A stretch of 27,864 nt of DNA. Source: Lentisphaeria bacterium (GTDB lineage: Bacteria > Verrucomicrobiota > Lentisphaeria > Victivallales > UBA1829). The notes below the pieces were generated by a model. The model ran no database searches and was not told where the DNA came from. It was given only the letters and a program-made list of their open reading frames with translations. The position numbers and the translations under genes were made by a program. Shown here one piece after another: positions 1 to 6,827 of this stretch. The stretch spans positions 1-27,864 of the forward strand of contig DXVA01000015.1 in assembly GCA_019408975.1 (NCBI GenBank), read 5' to 3'. Numbering within the stretch: position 1 is the first letter of the stretch; the number at the start of each line of letters is the position of its first letter.

Positions 1-123
1 TTCGCCTGCGGCGACCAGCTTATTCAGCCGGACTGAAGCAGGACTGAAAGCCCTGCACGCAGAAAAAATTACGCGAGCGAAAAATCTTCTGCTGCCTCAA
101 TTTTCTTTGAAAATCCGATGCTT

Positions 124-2523
124 TTATTTCAGTTTGCTCAAATCAATTCCGGTTTGTTCCCAGAAAAGGGTGTCTTCCACCGGCTTGTTGTCGATTTCCC
201 AGAAATGGTTCATGACATCTTCCTTGCGTTCTCCTTTGGCGGTTTCATCCGCAAGATATTGTTTCAGAACTGCCGGGCCAATCGTTTTTTCCGTTGCGAA
301 TTCCTTGACGCCGTTCAGCAGTGCTGCAAGGAATGTATCCGAAGCCGGGCTGGAGAACTGTCCGCCGGAGACTATCGTGCAGACGATCAGAGTGCCTTTG
401 CCGACTTTCACAGAGAACAGATGGGAGAAGTTCCGCAGAGTGTCTTCGGGGATGAAGTCCTTGATGCCGTGGATCAACCCTTTCATGCGGTCGCGTACGG
501 GTTTGTCGATGCCGAAAATGAACTCCTCGGTTTTTACCGGGAAATCATCAAGGCAGATTTTGTATTTGCCTTCCAGAAGCGCCTGCATGTTGAGGTCGAA
601 GTAACGCCCGGATGCCAGTTCCCTGCGGAGATACTCCGAATTGATGACTCCGCCGAGATTGCTTCCACGGTCCCAGATGCAGGGTTTGAAACGTTCCAGC
701 GCCCCCGGCCAGTAATACCGGTTGCCCGGATTGTCGCGATGATAGAACAGAATTACGTTTTTGCCGTCTTCCAGATGCTTGAACACCCGGTCAGTCAGGG
801 TATCGGTCAGCACAAGAGAAGCGTCCTTTTCCCCATGATGCGCCTTGATCCGTTCTTCCAATTCATGATCGTTGAGTTCCATTTCCGGCAGGACGCGGAT
901 CTGTGTCTGCGGATAAAGCCAGAAATTCCAGGCATTTTTCAGAGTCTGCCCCGGAGCGGTGAATTCGGCTGCAAGCTCCATCTTTTCAGCTTTGCCGGAG
1001 TTCGGGAAACGGAGCTGGACGTCCGCCAGTTTCTGAAGCCCGCCTGCGAGCGCAATATTTTTTCCGGTCCAGACCTCTTTGCCGTTTACACAGACTTTCA
1101 GGTCGCCCCTGATATACGGCTGCGGCAGAAAATTGGAGATGCTCAGTGCGACATTAACGGGGGTGTCATGGTAAAACACTTCGTTTTCAAACCGCGCCAG
1201 CAATACTGCGTCGCCGTTAATGGAACGCATCCATCCGGCATCAATATATTTGTCGTCATCGAAACAGTCGACAATGCCGTTTTTGTTTTCATATTTCAGT
1301 GTATCGGCAAATTGAAGCATCTCAAATCCGCAGAGACGGGAATGGCGGAGCTGTTCCAGGTACGTCTTGATCGCCAGCTTCTTGAATAGTTCGGAACCTT
1401 TGATGTAATCCGGCATTTTCGCTTCGAGCCCCTTGCGGCGGATCAGCTCGGGAAGCGCCGTCATATAGCGTGGTTTCCTGATGCCGTTTGCCTTGAGGCA
1501 GTCTTCCCCGACCCTGGCGCAGAAGTCGTCAAATTTTCTGTTCAACGCTTCATAATCGGGGATTTCGATATAGTGAATCGCCTCATGCGCGATGACGGGT
1601 TTCAGCGGAATCGCCTCCCGGCGGATATGTGCCTTGACTGCGGCGTTTTCGACGTCGCTTTCGAGCGGTTCGTCATAAGTGGAACCGTTGATGCGCCAGC
1701 AGTTGTCCGTTTCAAACATGTCGGCGTGGTGCTTGAAGGGGAAATAGTAGGCGATATGCTGGGAATAAATGTCCGCGGTCGGACGGTCATACTCGCCCCA
1801 GCCGGAATTATCCATGATGAGCTTTGCGGGGGCAAGTTCCTTGCCGAGCGCGTAAAGAGCATGCACCTCTGGCTGGTGCCCCGATTTATGCATTTCATTG
1901 CCGATGCAGAAAATCGCCACAGACGGGTGATTGCGGTAACGGAGGATGGTCTCTTTCCAGCTTGCATTGTCCATGGAAAGTCCTTTTTTGTCGCCTTTTG
2001 CATCGTATTCATAGGCGAACCCGATTTCCATATGGATGAAGAGCCCCTCCTCATCCGCCGCTTCGACGAATTCCTGTGTCGGTATCGTGCTGTGGAAGCG
2101 GACCAGATTGAATCCATATTTTTTTGCCTGACGGATATTTTTGACGGCGGCGTCTTTGAGAGTTCCGCCTGTCATGTTGGGATGTTCATGGGCGACAATG
2201 CCGCGGATATAGCCGCGAAGGTAACAGCGTTCTCCGTTCAGCAGGACATCGGTGTTGGAAAAGGTCTTGAGCTCGCAGAATCCGAACCGTTCTGTGACGG
2301 AACCGGCTTTCAACTGATAGAGCACCGGTGTGTCGGGCGACCATTTTTCAAGGGAGGAGGCTTCAAAAGTGATATGATACCTGCCATCTTTCCGGGTGCA
2401 GTCAAGCTGACGGCAATCGGTGTCGGCACCCGTCAAAGTGACGATTTTCGGTTCCGTCAGTTTTTCGTCACTTTCCAGAATGACGAGACCGGACTCAACT
2501 TTACAGCGGATGTAGACAGACAT
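124..2523 (-). CDS. GH2-type glycoside hydrolase (beta-galactosidase/beta-glucuronidase-like), cytoplasmic
   Basis: A 799-residue retaining glycosidase of the GH2 clan. Residues about 20-90 look like the immunoglobulin-like GH2 sandwich and about 91-340 like the TIM barrel. CIGNE at 206-210 matches the GH2 acid/base motif (Glu210), and Glu314 in AHEA is the likely nucleophile. The remaining 400 or so residues are beta-rich and end in a segment resembling a degenerate glutamine-amidotransferase-like domain (about 560-720). The N-terminal sugar-binding jelly roll that usually precedes the GH2 core is missing. There is no signal peptide, so it probably acts on imported oligosaccharides in the cytoplasm. 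The ATG has a strong Shine-Dalgarno sequence (AGAAGGAGA at 2529-2537). It lies 210 bp downstream of the reductase gene on the same strand and may have its own promoter. Substrate cannot be told from sequence; the GH2-like fold is fairly sure. Confidence 0.8.
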   Translation of the reverse strand: MSVYIRCKVESGLVILESDEKLTEPKIVTLTGADTDCRQLDCTRKDGRYHITFEASSLEKWSPDTPVLYQLKAGSVTERFGFCELKTFSNTDVLLNGERCYLRGYIRGIVAHEHPNMTGGTLKDAAVKNIRQAKKYGFNLVRFHSTIPTQEFVEAADEEGLFIHMEIGFAYEYDAKGDKKGLSMDNASWKETILRYRNHPSVAIFCIGNEMHKSGHQPEVHALYALGKELAPAKLIMDNSGWGEYDRPTADIYSQHIAYYFPFKHHADMFETDNCWRINGSTYDEPLESDVENAAVKAHIRREAIPLKPVIAHEAIHYIEIPDYEALNRKFDDFCARVGEDCLKANGIRKPRYMTALPELIRRKGLEAKMPDYIKGSELFKKLAIKTYLEQLRHSRLCGFEMLQFADTLKYENKNGIVDCFDDDKYIDAGWMRSINGDAVLLARFENEVFYHDTPVNVALSISNFLPQPYIRGDLKVCVNGKEVWTGKNIALAGGLQKLADVQLRFPNSGKAEKMELAAEFTAPGQTLKNAWNFWLYPQTQIRVLPEMELNDHELEERIKAHHGEKDASLVLTDTLTDRVFKHLEDGKNVILFYHRDNPGNRYYWPGALERFKPCIWDRGSNLGGVINSEYLRRELASGRYFDLNMQALLEGKYKICLDDFPVKTEEFIFGIDKPVRDRMKGLIHGIKDFIPEDTLRNFSHLFSVKVGKGTLIVCTIVSGGQFSSPASDTFLAALLNGVKEFATEKTIGPAVLKQYLADETAKGERKEDVMNHFWEIDNKPVEDTLFWEQTGIDLSKLK

Positions 2524-2614
2524 GAGATTCTCCTTCTATTTCGGTTCTGGCAACAGATACGAAATTACAATGTAGCATCCATGCAGGGTGCTGCAATCCG
2601 CCGCGGAACGCTTT

Positions 2615-2645
2615 TTTTCAGAATCTTTTCCTCTTGTTCTGAAAA
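2615..2645. repeat. 9-bp perfect inverted repeat upstream of the GH2 gene
   Basis: TTTTCAGAA (2615-2623) and TTCTGAAAA (2637-2645) form a perfect inverted repeat with a 13-base loop, about 90 bp upstream of the GH2 start. Neither strand has a T-run after the second arm, so it does not look like an intrinsic terminator. It could be an operator for a regulator of the glycosidase; this is inference. Confidence 0.35.
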
Positions 2646-2733
2646 CTTGTCTTCTTTTCTCCTGAAAATGACGGAACTTGTCTGTAATATCGGAATATTC
2701 CGGAAAACTGCAAGGCTTCCGCAGCGGAAATCA

Positions 2734-3492
2734 TTACCTGTGCAGGTTTTCCAGCTGATGCGGCATAAGATAAGACCAGTAAGCCTGAAGAAGTTCCATT
2801 CCGAACTTCGAGTCCGGGTGCGGTACCCTGCCGGCGGAAAGTTCCGCGTCGAAACTGCGGAGTTGAGCGTAAATGGCGGAAACCTTGACGGATGCCGAGG
2901 CGGGGATCACAACGGCGCTTTCAGGAGAATCAGAGAGAACGGCCCGGCAGATTCTGCGGCAGAGTTCTCCGACGTGGATCAGCTCCACAGTGTCGGCGGA
3001 AACCCTTTCCGGTTCTTTTCCCGCGGCACACAGAAAGCAGAGAGTCGAGACAAAGGAATTCCAGAAAGGGCGTCCATAGGCGCCGAAACAATTCGGCATA
3101 AGGAGAGTTGTGACTGCATAACCATATTTTGCACCGCTGTTTTCCAGCAGGCGCCTGCCGTCACGTTTTGATGCATGGTAGAGCGTATCTTTTGCCTCGT
3201 GCGTGGTGGAGCCGAAATAAATATGCGGTTTATTCGGGGAGTGTCCCGCCGCGTCCGCGAGACAGGCGGTCAGCCGCATATTTGTGTCATACATTGCCTG
3301 CGGGTCCTGCGAACGGCTGACTGCGGCAAGATGAACAACGGCGTCGCACTGCGACACAAATCCGCGCATGGCGTTCCGGTTCTCAAAGAAATCCCGCTGG
3401 AACGGAATATGCTCCGCGTCCGTGAGGCGCAGTGTTTGCCGCAGGACCGTTCCGATGAATCCGCTTTCCCCGGTAATTCCGATTTTCTTCAT
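2734..3492 (-). CDS. NAD(P)-dependent SDR epimerase/reductase, CapF/WbjC-like
   Basis: A 252-residue extended short-chain dehydrogenase. The Rossmann nucleotide-binding motif GxxGFIG is at about residues 8-14, and the catalytic Tyr-x-x-x-Lys is visible as YHASK. Two stretches, HLAAVSRSQDP and PNCFGAYGRPFWNSFVSTLC, match the pattern of CapF/WbjC, the reductase acting on UDP-2-acetamido-2,6-dideoxy sugars in capsule and O-antigen synthesis. Family members have about 370 residues and end in a cupin domain; here the protein stops after the SDR part, so it is either a single-domain relative or shortened. The ATG overlaps the stop of the upstream peptidase gene (ATGA at 3489-3492) and has AGGGAGAA ahead of it, so the two are translationally coupled. 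The class call is firm; the exact sugar substrate is inference. Confidence 0.75.
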   Translation of the reverse strand: MKKIGITGESGFIGTVLRQTLRLTDAEHIPFQRDFFENRNAMRGFVSQCDAVVHLAAVSRSQDPQAMYDTNMRLTACLADAAGHSPNKPHIYFGSTTHEAKDTLYHASKRDGRRLLENSGAKYGYAVTTLLMPNCFGAYGRPFWNSFVSTLCFLCAAGKEPERVSADTVELIHVGELCRRICRAVLSDSPESAVVIPASASVKVSAIYAQLRSFDAELSAGRVPHPDSKFGMELLQAYWSYLMPHQLENLHR

Positions 3493-4538
3493 CTGTTCTC
3501 CCTTTTTGAGTTGAGAAATTTTTTCAGCCCGTCGAACCCTCTTTTGTCGGCAATGTCCTTAATCATCCGGAAGCCCTGTCCATAGACGGGATCGGTGTTC
3601 GCTTCGATGCGTTTGTTCAGATAATCCCGTTTGTGAAGTTTGTTGTACAGCCAGCCGACATACTCGGCAAACCCTTCTTTGACCGCCATATCGCGGATTC
3701 CGGGGAAATGCGTCACAAGCCAGTCGTGTCCGAGTTCATGCGCCATGACATATTCCATGCGTTCCCTCGGGAGCCCGCTCAGGACGTAGATATTGAACAG
3801 TTCCGAAGTTTTTTCCTCTTTTTCGGAAACTTTGCGTCCCAGCAGATCGCGCGTTACCACCTTTTCCAGCTCGGCAAGGTATTCAAAGAGCCCCTGTTCC
3901 GTCACGATATCGGACTGGCTGCGGGATTTCCGGTGAAGCGTTTCCTGGTCGATCAGATAAAACTGAATGGGGTGGTTCGTGCCGAGTCCCAGTTTGTATT
4001 TCAGGTCGTTTCTTACGGATTGGAAATATTTTCTGGCAGTATTCTCATTATAAACCGCTGTCTTGGAACAGGATGGACAGACCACGCGCCCGTCGTGAAG
4101 CTTTTTCCCGTCGGTTGGAATCTGGCACGAGAAACAGCGCGGTTTTTTGAGACAGTCCGGGCAGGCGAAGAAAGAGTTGTCGGCAGCGAGCGCTCCGGCG
4201 GCGGAACGTTTCCCGCAGACCGTGCATTCCGGCAGTGTGGATTCATAACACTTCTGAGAACAGAAGATTTTGTCATTGGAAGTCAGATAACTGCCCTTGA
4301 TCCGTTTGGAGCAGACCGAACATTTCGGGAGGGACTGTTCCAGGCTTTTATCCGCGCAGGCCCGTGAACAATAATTTTTATTTTTGATCCGGTAATAACT
4401 TTTCCCTGCACCGATTGCATTTTTGCACCAGTCGCATTTCAGGCTGTCCGAAGCGAACAGCGAGAACGGGAGAATGACCAGAAAAGAAAGAAGGTGAAAG
4501 CTCCTTCCGGAAAAAAATATGGATTTTCTTTGCCTCAT
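3489..4538 (-). CDS. Secreted DA1-like zinc metallopeptidase with four Cys-rich zinc-ribbon/LIM-like modules
   Basis: A 349-residue exported protein. The N-terminus is basic, then hydrophobic (LLSFLVILPFSLFA), as in a Sec signal. Sixteen cysteines follow in four modules: CDWC with CSRAC, CSVC with CSQKC, CTVC with CPDC, and CFSC with CPSC, which should bind zinc. The C-terminal half carries HELGH inside AHELGHDWL, then KEGFAEY, whose Glu is the likely third zinc ligand of a gluzincin. This order, LIM-like fingers then HExxH followed by an EG motif, matches DA1, the ubiquitin-activated peptidase of plants. A bacterial, exported version must have another substrate. Start: the ATG at 4538 is 8 bases after GGAG; an in-frame ATG at 4544 lies only 2 bases after it and is less likely. 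It is coupled to the downstream reductase gene. Confidence 0.75.
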   Translation of the reverse strand: MRQRKSIFFSGRSFHLLSFLVILPFSLFASDSLKCDWCKNAIGAGKSYYRIKNKNYCSRACADKSLEQSLPKCSVCSKRIKGSYLTSNDKIFCSQKCYESTLPECTVCGKRSAAGALAADNSFFACPDCLKKPRCFSCQIPTDGKKLHDGRVVCPSCSKTAVYNENTARKYFQSVRNDLKYKLGLGTNHPIQFYLIDQETLHRKSRSQSDIVTEQGLFEYLAELEKVVTRDLLGRKVSEKEEKTSELFNIYVLSGLPRERMEYVMAHELGHDWLVTHFPGIRDMAVKEGFAEYVGWLYNKLHKRDYLNKRIEANTDPVYGQGFRMIKDIADKRGFDGLKKFLNSKRENR

Positions 4539-4575
4539 AAACATTACTCCGTATTGAATTACCGCAGAAACGGGC

Positions 4576-4595
4576 TACTGTAAAGTACTGTAAAG
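4576..4595. repeat. 10-bp tandem repeat in the divergent promoter region
   Basis: TACTGTAAAG occurs twice back to back (4576-4585, 4586-4595) between the divergent peptidase gene and ptsH. Two sites one helical turn apart on the same DNA face suit a cooperative regulator, but no protein is indicated. Clear promoter hexamers were not identified for either gene in this 124-bp gap. Confidence 0.35.
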
Positions 4596-4662
4596 TCAAA
4601 AGGACAGGAATGCAAGGGGTTTTGTTCCTGCCGGCGGTATTGTTCCGGGGTTTTTATAAAAG

Positions 4663-4944
4663 ATGAGTAAAACGGTCAGCGGCAGTTTTGAAATTAAGAA
4701 TTCATGCGGTCTTCATGCCAGGCCCGCATCTCTTTTCGTGCAGGAGGCGTCCGGCTATGACGCCGACATCTCCGTGCAGAATGAGACGACGGGGGATAAA
4801 GTTGACGGCAAAAGCCTGATGGGGCTTCTGATGCTTGCGGCGCCTCGCGGAACGAAACTGAAGATTGTGGCGAGCGGGGCGGACGCCGACCGGGCGCTGC
4901 ACGCTCTCGGCGGGCTCATCATGAAAGGATTCGATGAAGAGTAG
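4663..4944 (+). CDS. ptsH: HPr phosphocarrier protein
   Basis: A 93-residue HPr, slightly longer than the usual 85-90. It carries the phosphate from Enzyme I to sugar-specific PTS Enzyme II proteins, or to regulatory targets, in the cytoplasm. The active-site motif GLHARPAS puts the phosphorylated histidine at residue 18. The regulatory motif KSLMGLL places a serine at position 51, equivalent to Ser46 of Bacillus HPr, so control by HPr kinase is possible. No strong Shine-Dalgarno precedes the ATG, but an in-frame stop (TAA) lies six bases upstream, so this is the first usable start. The gene overlaps ptsI by 11 bases. Confidence 0.95.
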   Translation: MSKTVSGSFEIKNSCGLHARPASLFVQEASGYDADISVQNETTGDKVDGKSLMGLLMLAAPRGTKLKIVASGADADRALHALGGLIMKGFDEE

Positions 4945-6751
4945 TGACGGCAGGGCGGGGTTGCCCGATAAAAAAATAAAGCGGGAAGTCCTTTACCACG
5001 GGATTCCTGCATCTCCGGGAATCGCAATCGGGACGGTTATGCTGATTGCGGAATCCCACCGTACGCTGTTCAAGGACATTAAAATCACCGGTATTGCGCC
5101 GGAACAGGTCGATTCCGAAATTGCACTGTTCCGTCAGGCGATTGACAAGACAAGAGATGAGATCAAGGAGCTCCGGACACGTGTGCAGACCTCCCTTGAG
5201 TCCCATGAAGCCAATATCTTCGATGCGCATTTCCTGATCGTCGATGATAAAATGCTGATGAACGAAGTCTGCTCCTCGATTTCCAAAAAACTAATCCATG
5301 CCGATGCTGCGTTTTCCCAGACCATGCAGAAATATATTGCGGCGATTTCCGCGGTGCCGGACCCTTATCTGCGCGAACGCGCCGCCGATGTTCAGGATGT
5401 CGCAGCGCGCATTCTCTCGAATCTTTACGGTCTGGAACGCCCGAAACTTGACCATCTGCCGGGGCCGCGTATCATCATCGCAAAGGATCTGACTCCTTCC
5501 GACACGGCGCTGCTCGACCGCACGAATGTGCTTGCTTTCGCCACGGAGTCGGGAAGTAAAACCTCTCACAGCGCGATTCTGGCACGTTCCATGAGAATTC
5601 CCGCAATCGTCGGCATGAACCACTTCGTCGAACGGGTGGAAGACGGCGACCGGATGATCATCGACGGTTTTCTCGGAATTGCGATCCTGAACCCGGAAAA
5701 GCAGACGATTGAACTTTATGAGCAGAAAGAGAGCCGCAAGGCAAAACTTTACAACGAGCTTCTGCGTGAAACCCAGCTGAAATCGGAGACCGTCGACGGA
5801 TACCGCATTCATCTTGCCGCCAACGTGGAAAATGCCGATTCTCTGGAGGACATCAAAAAATACGGTGCGTCGGGCATCGGGCTGTTCCGGACGGAATATC
5901 TTTACATCAACCGTCCGACACTTCCCACGGAGGAGGAGCAGTTTGAGATCTACAAAAAGGTCGCCACGGCAATGGACGGCCAGGCGGCGATCATCCGGAC
6001 TCTGGACCTCGGCGGGGACAAGCTCAGCGAGGCGCTCGGCGCGTATCACGAACAGAATCCGTTTCTGGGACTGCGTGCGATCCGGCTGTGTCTGGAAAAA
6101 CCGGAGATTCTGAAAGTCCAGATGCGTGCGATTCTCCGCGCCGGAGTTTTCGGAAAGATCCGCATGATGTTCCCGATGGTCTCGTGCATGGATGAGCTGA
6201 ATAAACTTTTGAAGCTTCTGGATGAGGTCCGTTCCGACCTGAAAAATTCCAATATGAAGTTTGACGGCTCCATGGATATCGGGGTCATGATCGAAATCCC
6301 GTCCGCGGCGCTGATTGCGGATAAACTGGCGAAGAAGGTGGATTTCTTCAGTATCGGAACCAACGACCTTGTGCAGTATACGCTTGCGGTTGACCGGAAC
6401 AATGAGAAAGTTGCGCATCTGTATACCCCGACCAATCCGGCGGTTCTGGAACTGATCGGGCGGACTGTCGATGCGGCGGAACGCAACGGCATCTGGGTAG
6501 GCGTCTGCGGCGAAGTCGCGGGAGACCCGCGTTATATTCCGATTCTGATCGGGCTCGGCGTCAAGGAGTTGAGCATGTCTCCCCTGTCAATCGGGCACAT
6601 CCGCCGTTTGATCCGCAATATTTCCATGTACGATGCGGAGCGGATCGCGGAAAAAGCCCTTGCCGCGGAGACCGCCGAGGAAGCGCTTGCCTATTCGATG
6701 GAATACCTGGAGAAGAAAGTTCCTGAAATTCTCCAGCAGCATGAACTGTAA
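4934..6751 (+). CDS. ptsI: Phosphoenolpyruvate-protein phosphotransferase (PTS Enzyme I)
   Basis: A 605-residue Enzyme I, longer than the usual 570-575 because of about 20 extra N-terminal residues. It autophosphorylates from phosphoenolpyruvate and passes the phosphate to HPr. The N-terminal helical and swivelling domain carries the active-site histidine at 212 in GSKTSHSAI. The PEP-binding barrel shows GLFRTEYLY, RTLDLGGDK, the IEIPSAALIADK signature, GTNDLVQYTLAVDR and the catalytic cysteine at 525 in GVCGEVAGD. It starts inside ptsH with AAAGGA just ahead, so both are one transcription and translation unit. No Enzyme II gene lies in the window, so the pair may serve permeases elsewhere or a regulatory PTS. 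Confidence 0.95.
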   Translation: MKSSDGRAGLPDKKIKREVLYHGIPASPGIAIGTVMLIAESHRTLFKDIKITGIAPEQVDSEIALFRQAIDKTRDEIKELRTRVQTSLESHEANIFDAHFLIVDDKMLMNEVCSSISKKLIHADAAFSQTMQKYIAAISAVPDPYLRERAADVQDVAARILSNLYGLERPKLDHLPGPRIIIAKDLTPSDTALLDRTNVLAFATESGSKTSHSAILARSMRIPAIVGMNHFVERVEDGDRMIIDGFLGIAILNPEKQTIELYEQKESRKAKLYNELLRETQLKSETVDGYRIHLAANVENADSLEDIKKYGASGIGLFRTEYLYINRPTLPTEEEQFEIYKKVATAMDGQAAIIRTLDLGGDKLSEALGAYHEQNPFLGLRAIRLCLEKPEILKVQMRAILRAGVFGKIRMMFPMVSCMDELNKLLKLLDEVRSDLKNSNMKFDGSMDIGVMIEIPSAALIADKLAKKVDFFSIGTNDLVQYTLAVDRNNEKVAHLYTPTNPAVLELIGRTVDAAERNGIWVGVCGEVAGDPRYIPILIGLGVKELSMSPLSIGHIRRLIRNISMYDAERIAEKALAAETAEEALAYSMEYLEKKVPEILQQHEL

Positions 6752-6793
6752 CAGCGGAACGAGGTTCCGGTGATCGAAATTTTATTCCGCTGT
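6751..6793. terminator. Candidate hairpin between convergent ptsI and pseudopilin genes
   Basis: ACAGCGGAA (6751-6759), starting in the ptsI stop codon, pairs perfectly with TTCCGCTGT (6785-6793). A smaller hairpin (GGAAC/GTTCC, 6756-6768) competes with it. It sits where two genes converge, as expected for a shared terminator, but there is no clean T-run on either side, so the call is tentative. Confidence 0.4.
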
Positions 6794-6827
6794 ATTGTCC
6801 GGATGCCTGCCAAGCGCCCCTTTTCTC

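Noticed and set aside
1..123. Possible end of a plus-strand gene (frame 1, ACGDQLIQPD then TGA at 34-36) at the left edge
   Set aside because: Only about 11 codons are visible and other frames are equally open; not enough to call a gene.
118..1389. Long plus-strand ORF opposite the GH2 gene
   Set aside because: Antisense shadow of a well-supported gene; low-complexity, Phe/Arg-rich, no ribosome site and no family resemblance. The same applies to long opposite-strand ORFs at 1573-3171, 5291-6418, 11187-12416 and 14438-15691.
4636..4660. TATAAA just before ptsH as a -10 box
   Set aside because: It is too close to the start codon for a normal leader and has no -35 at proper distance.
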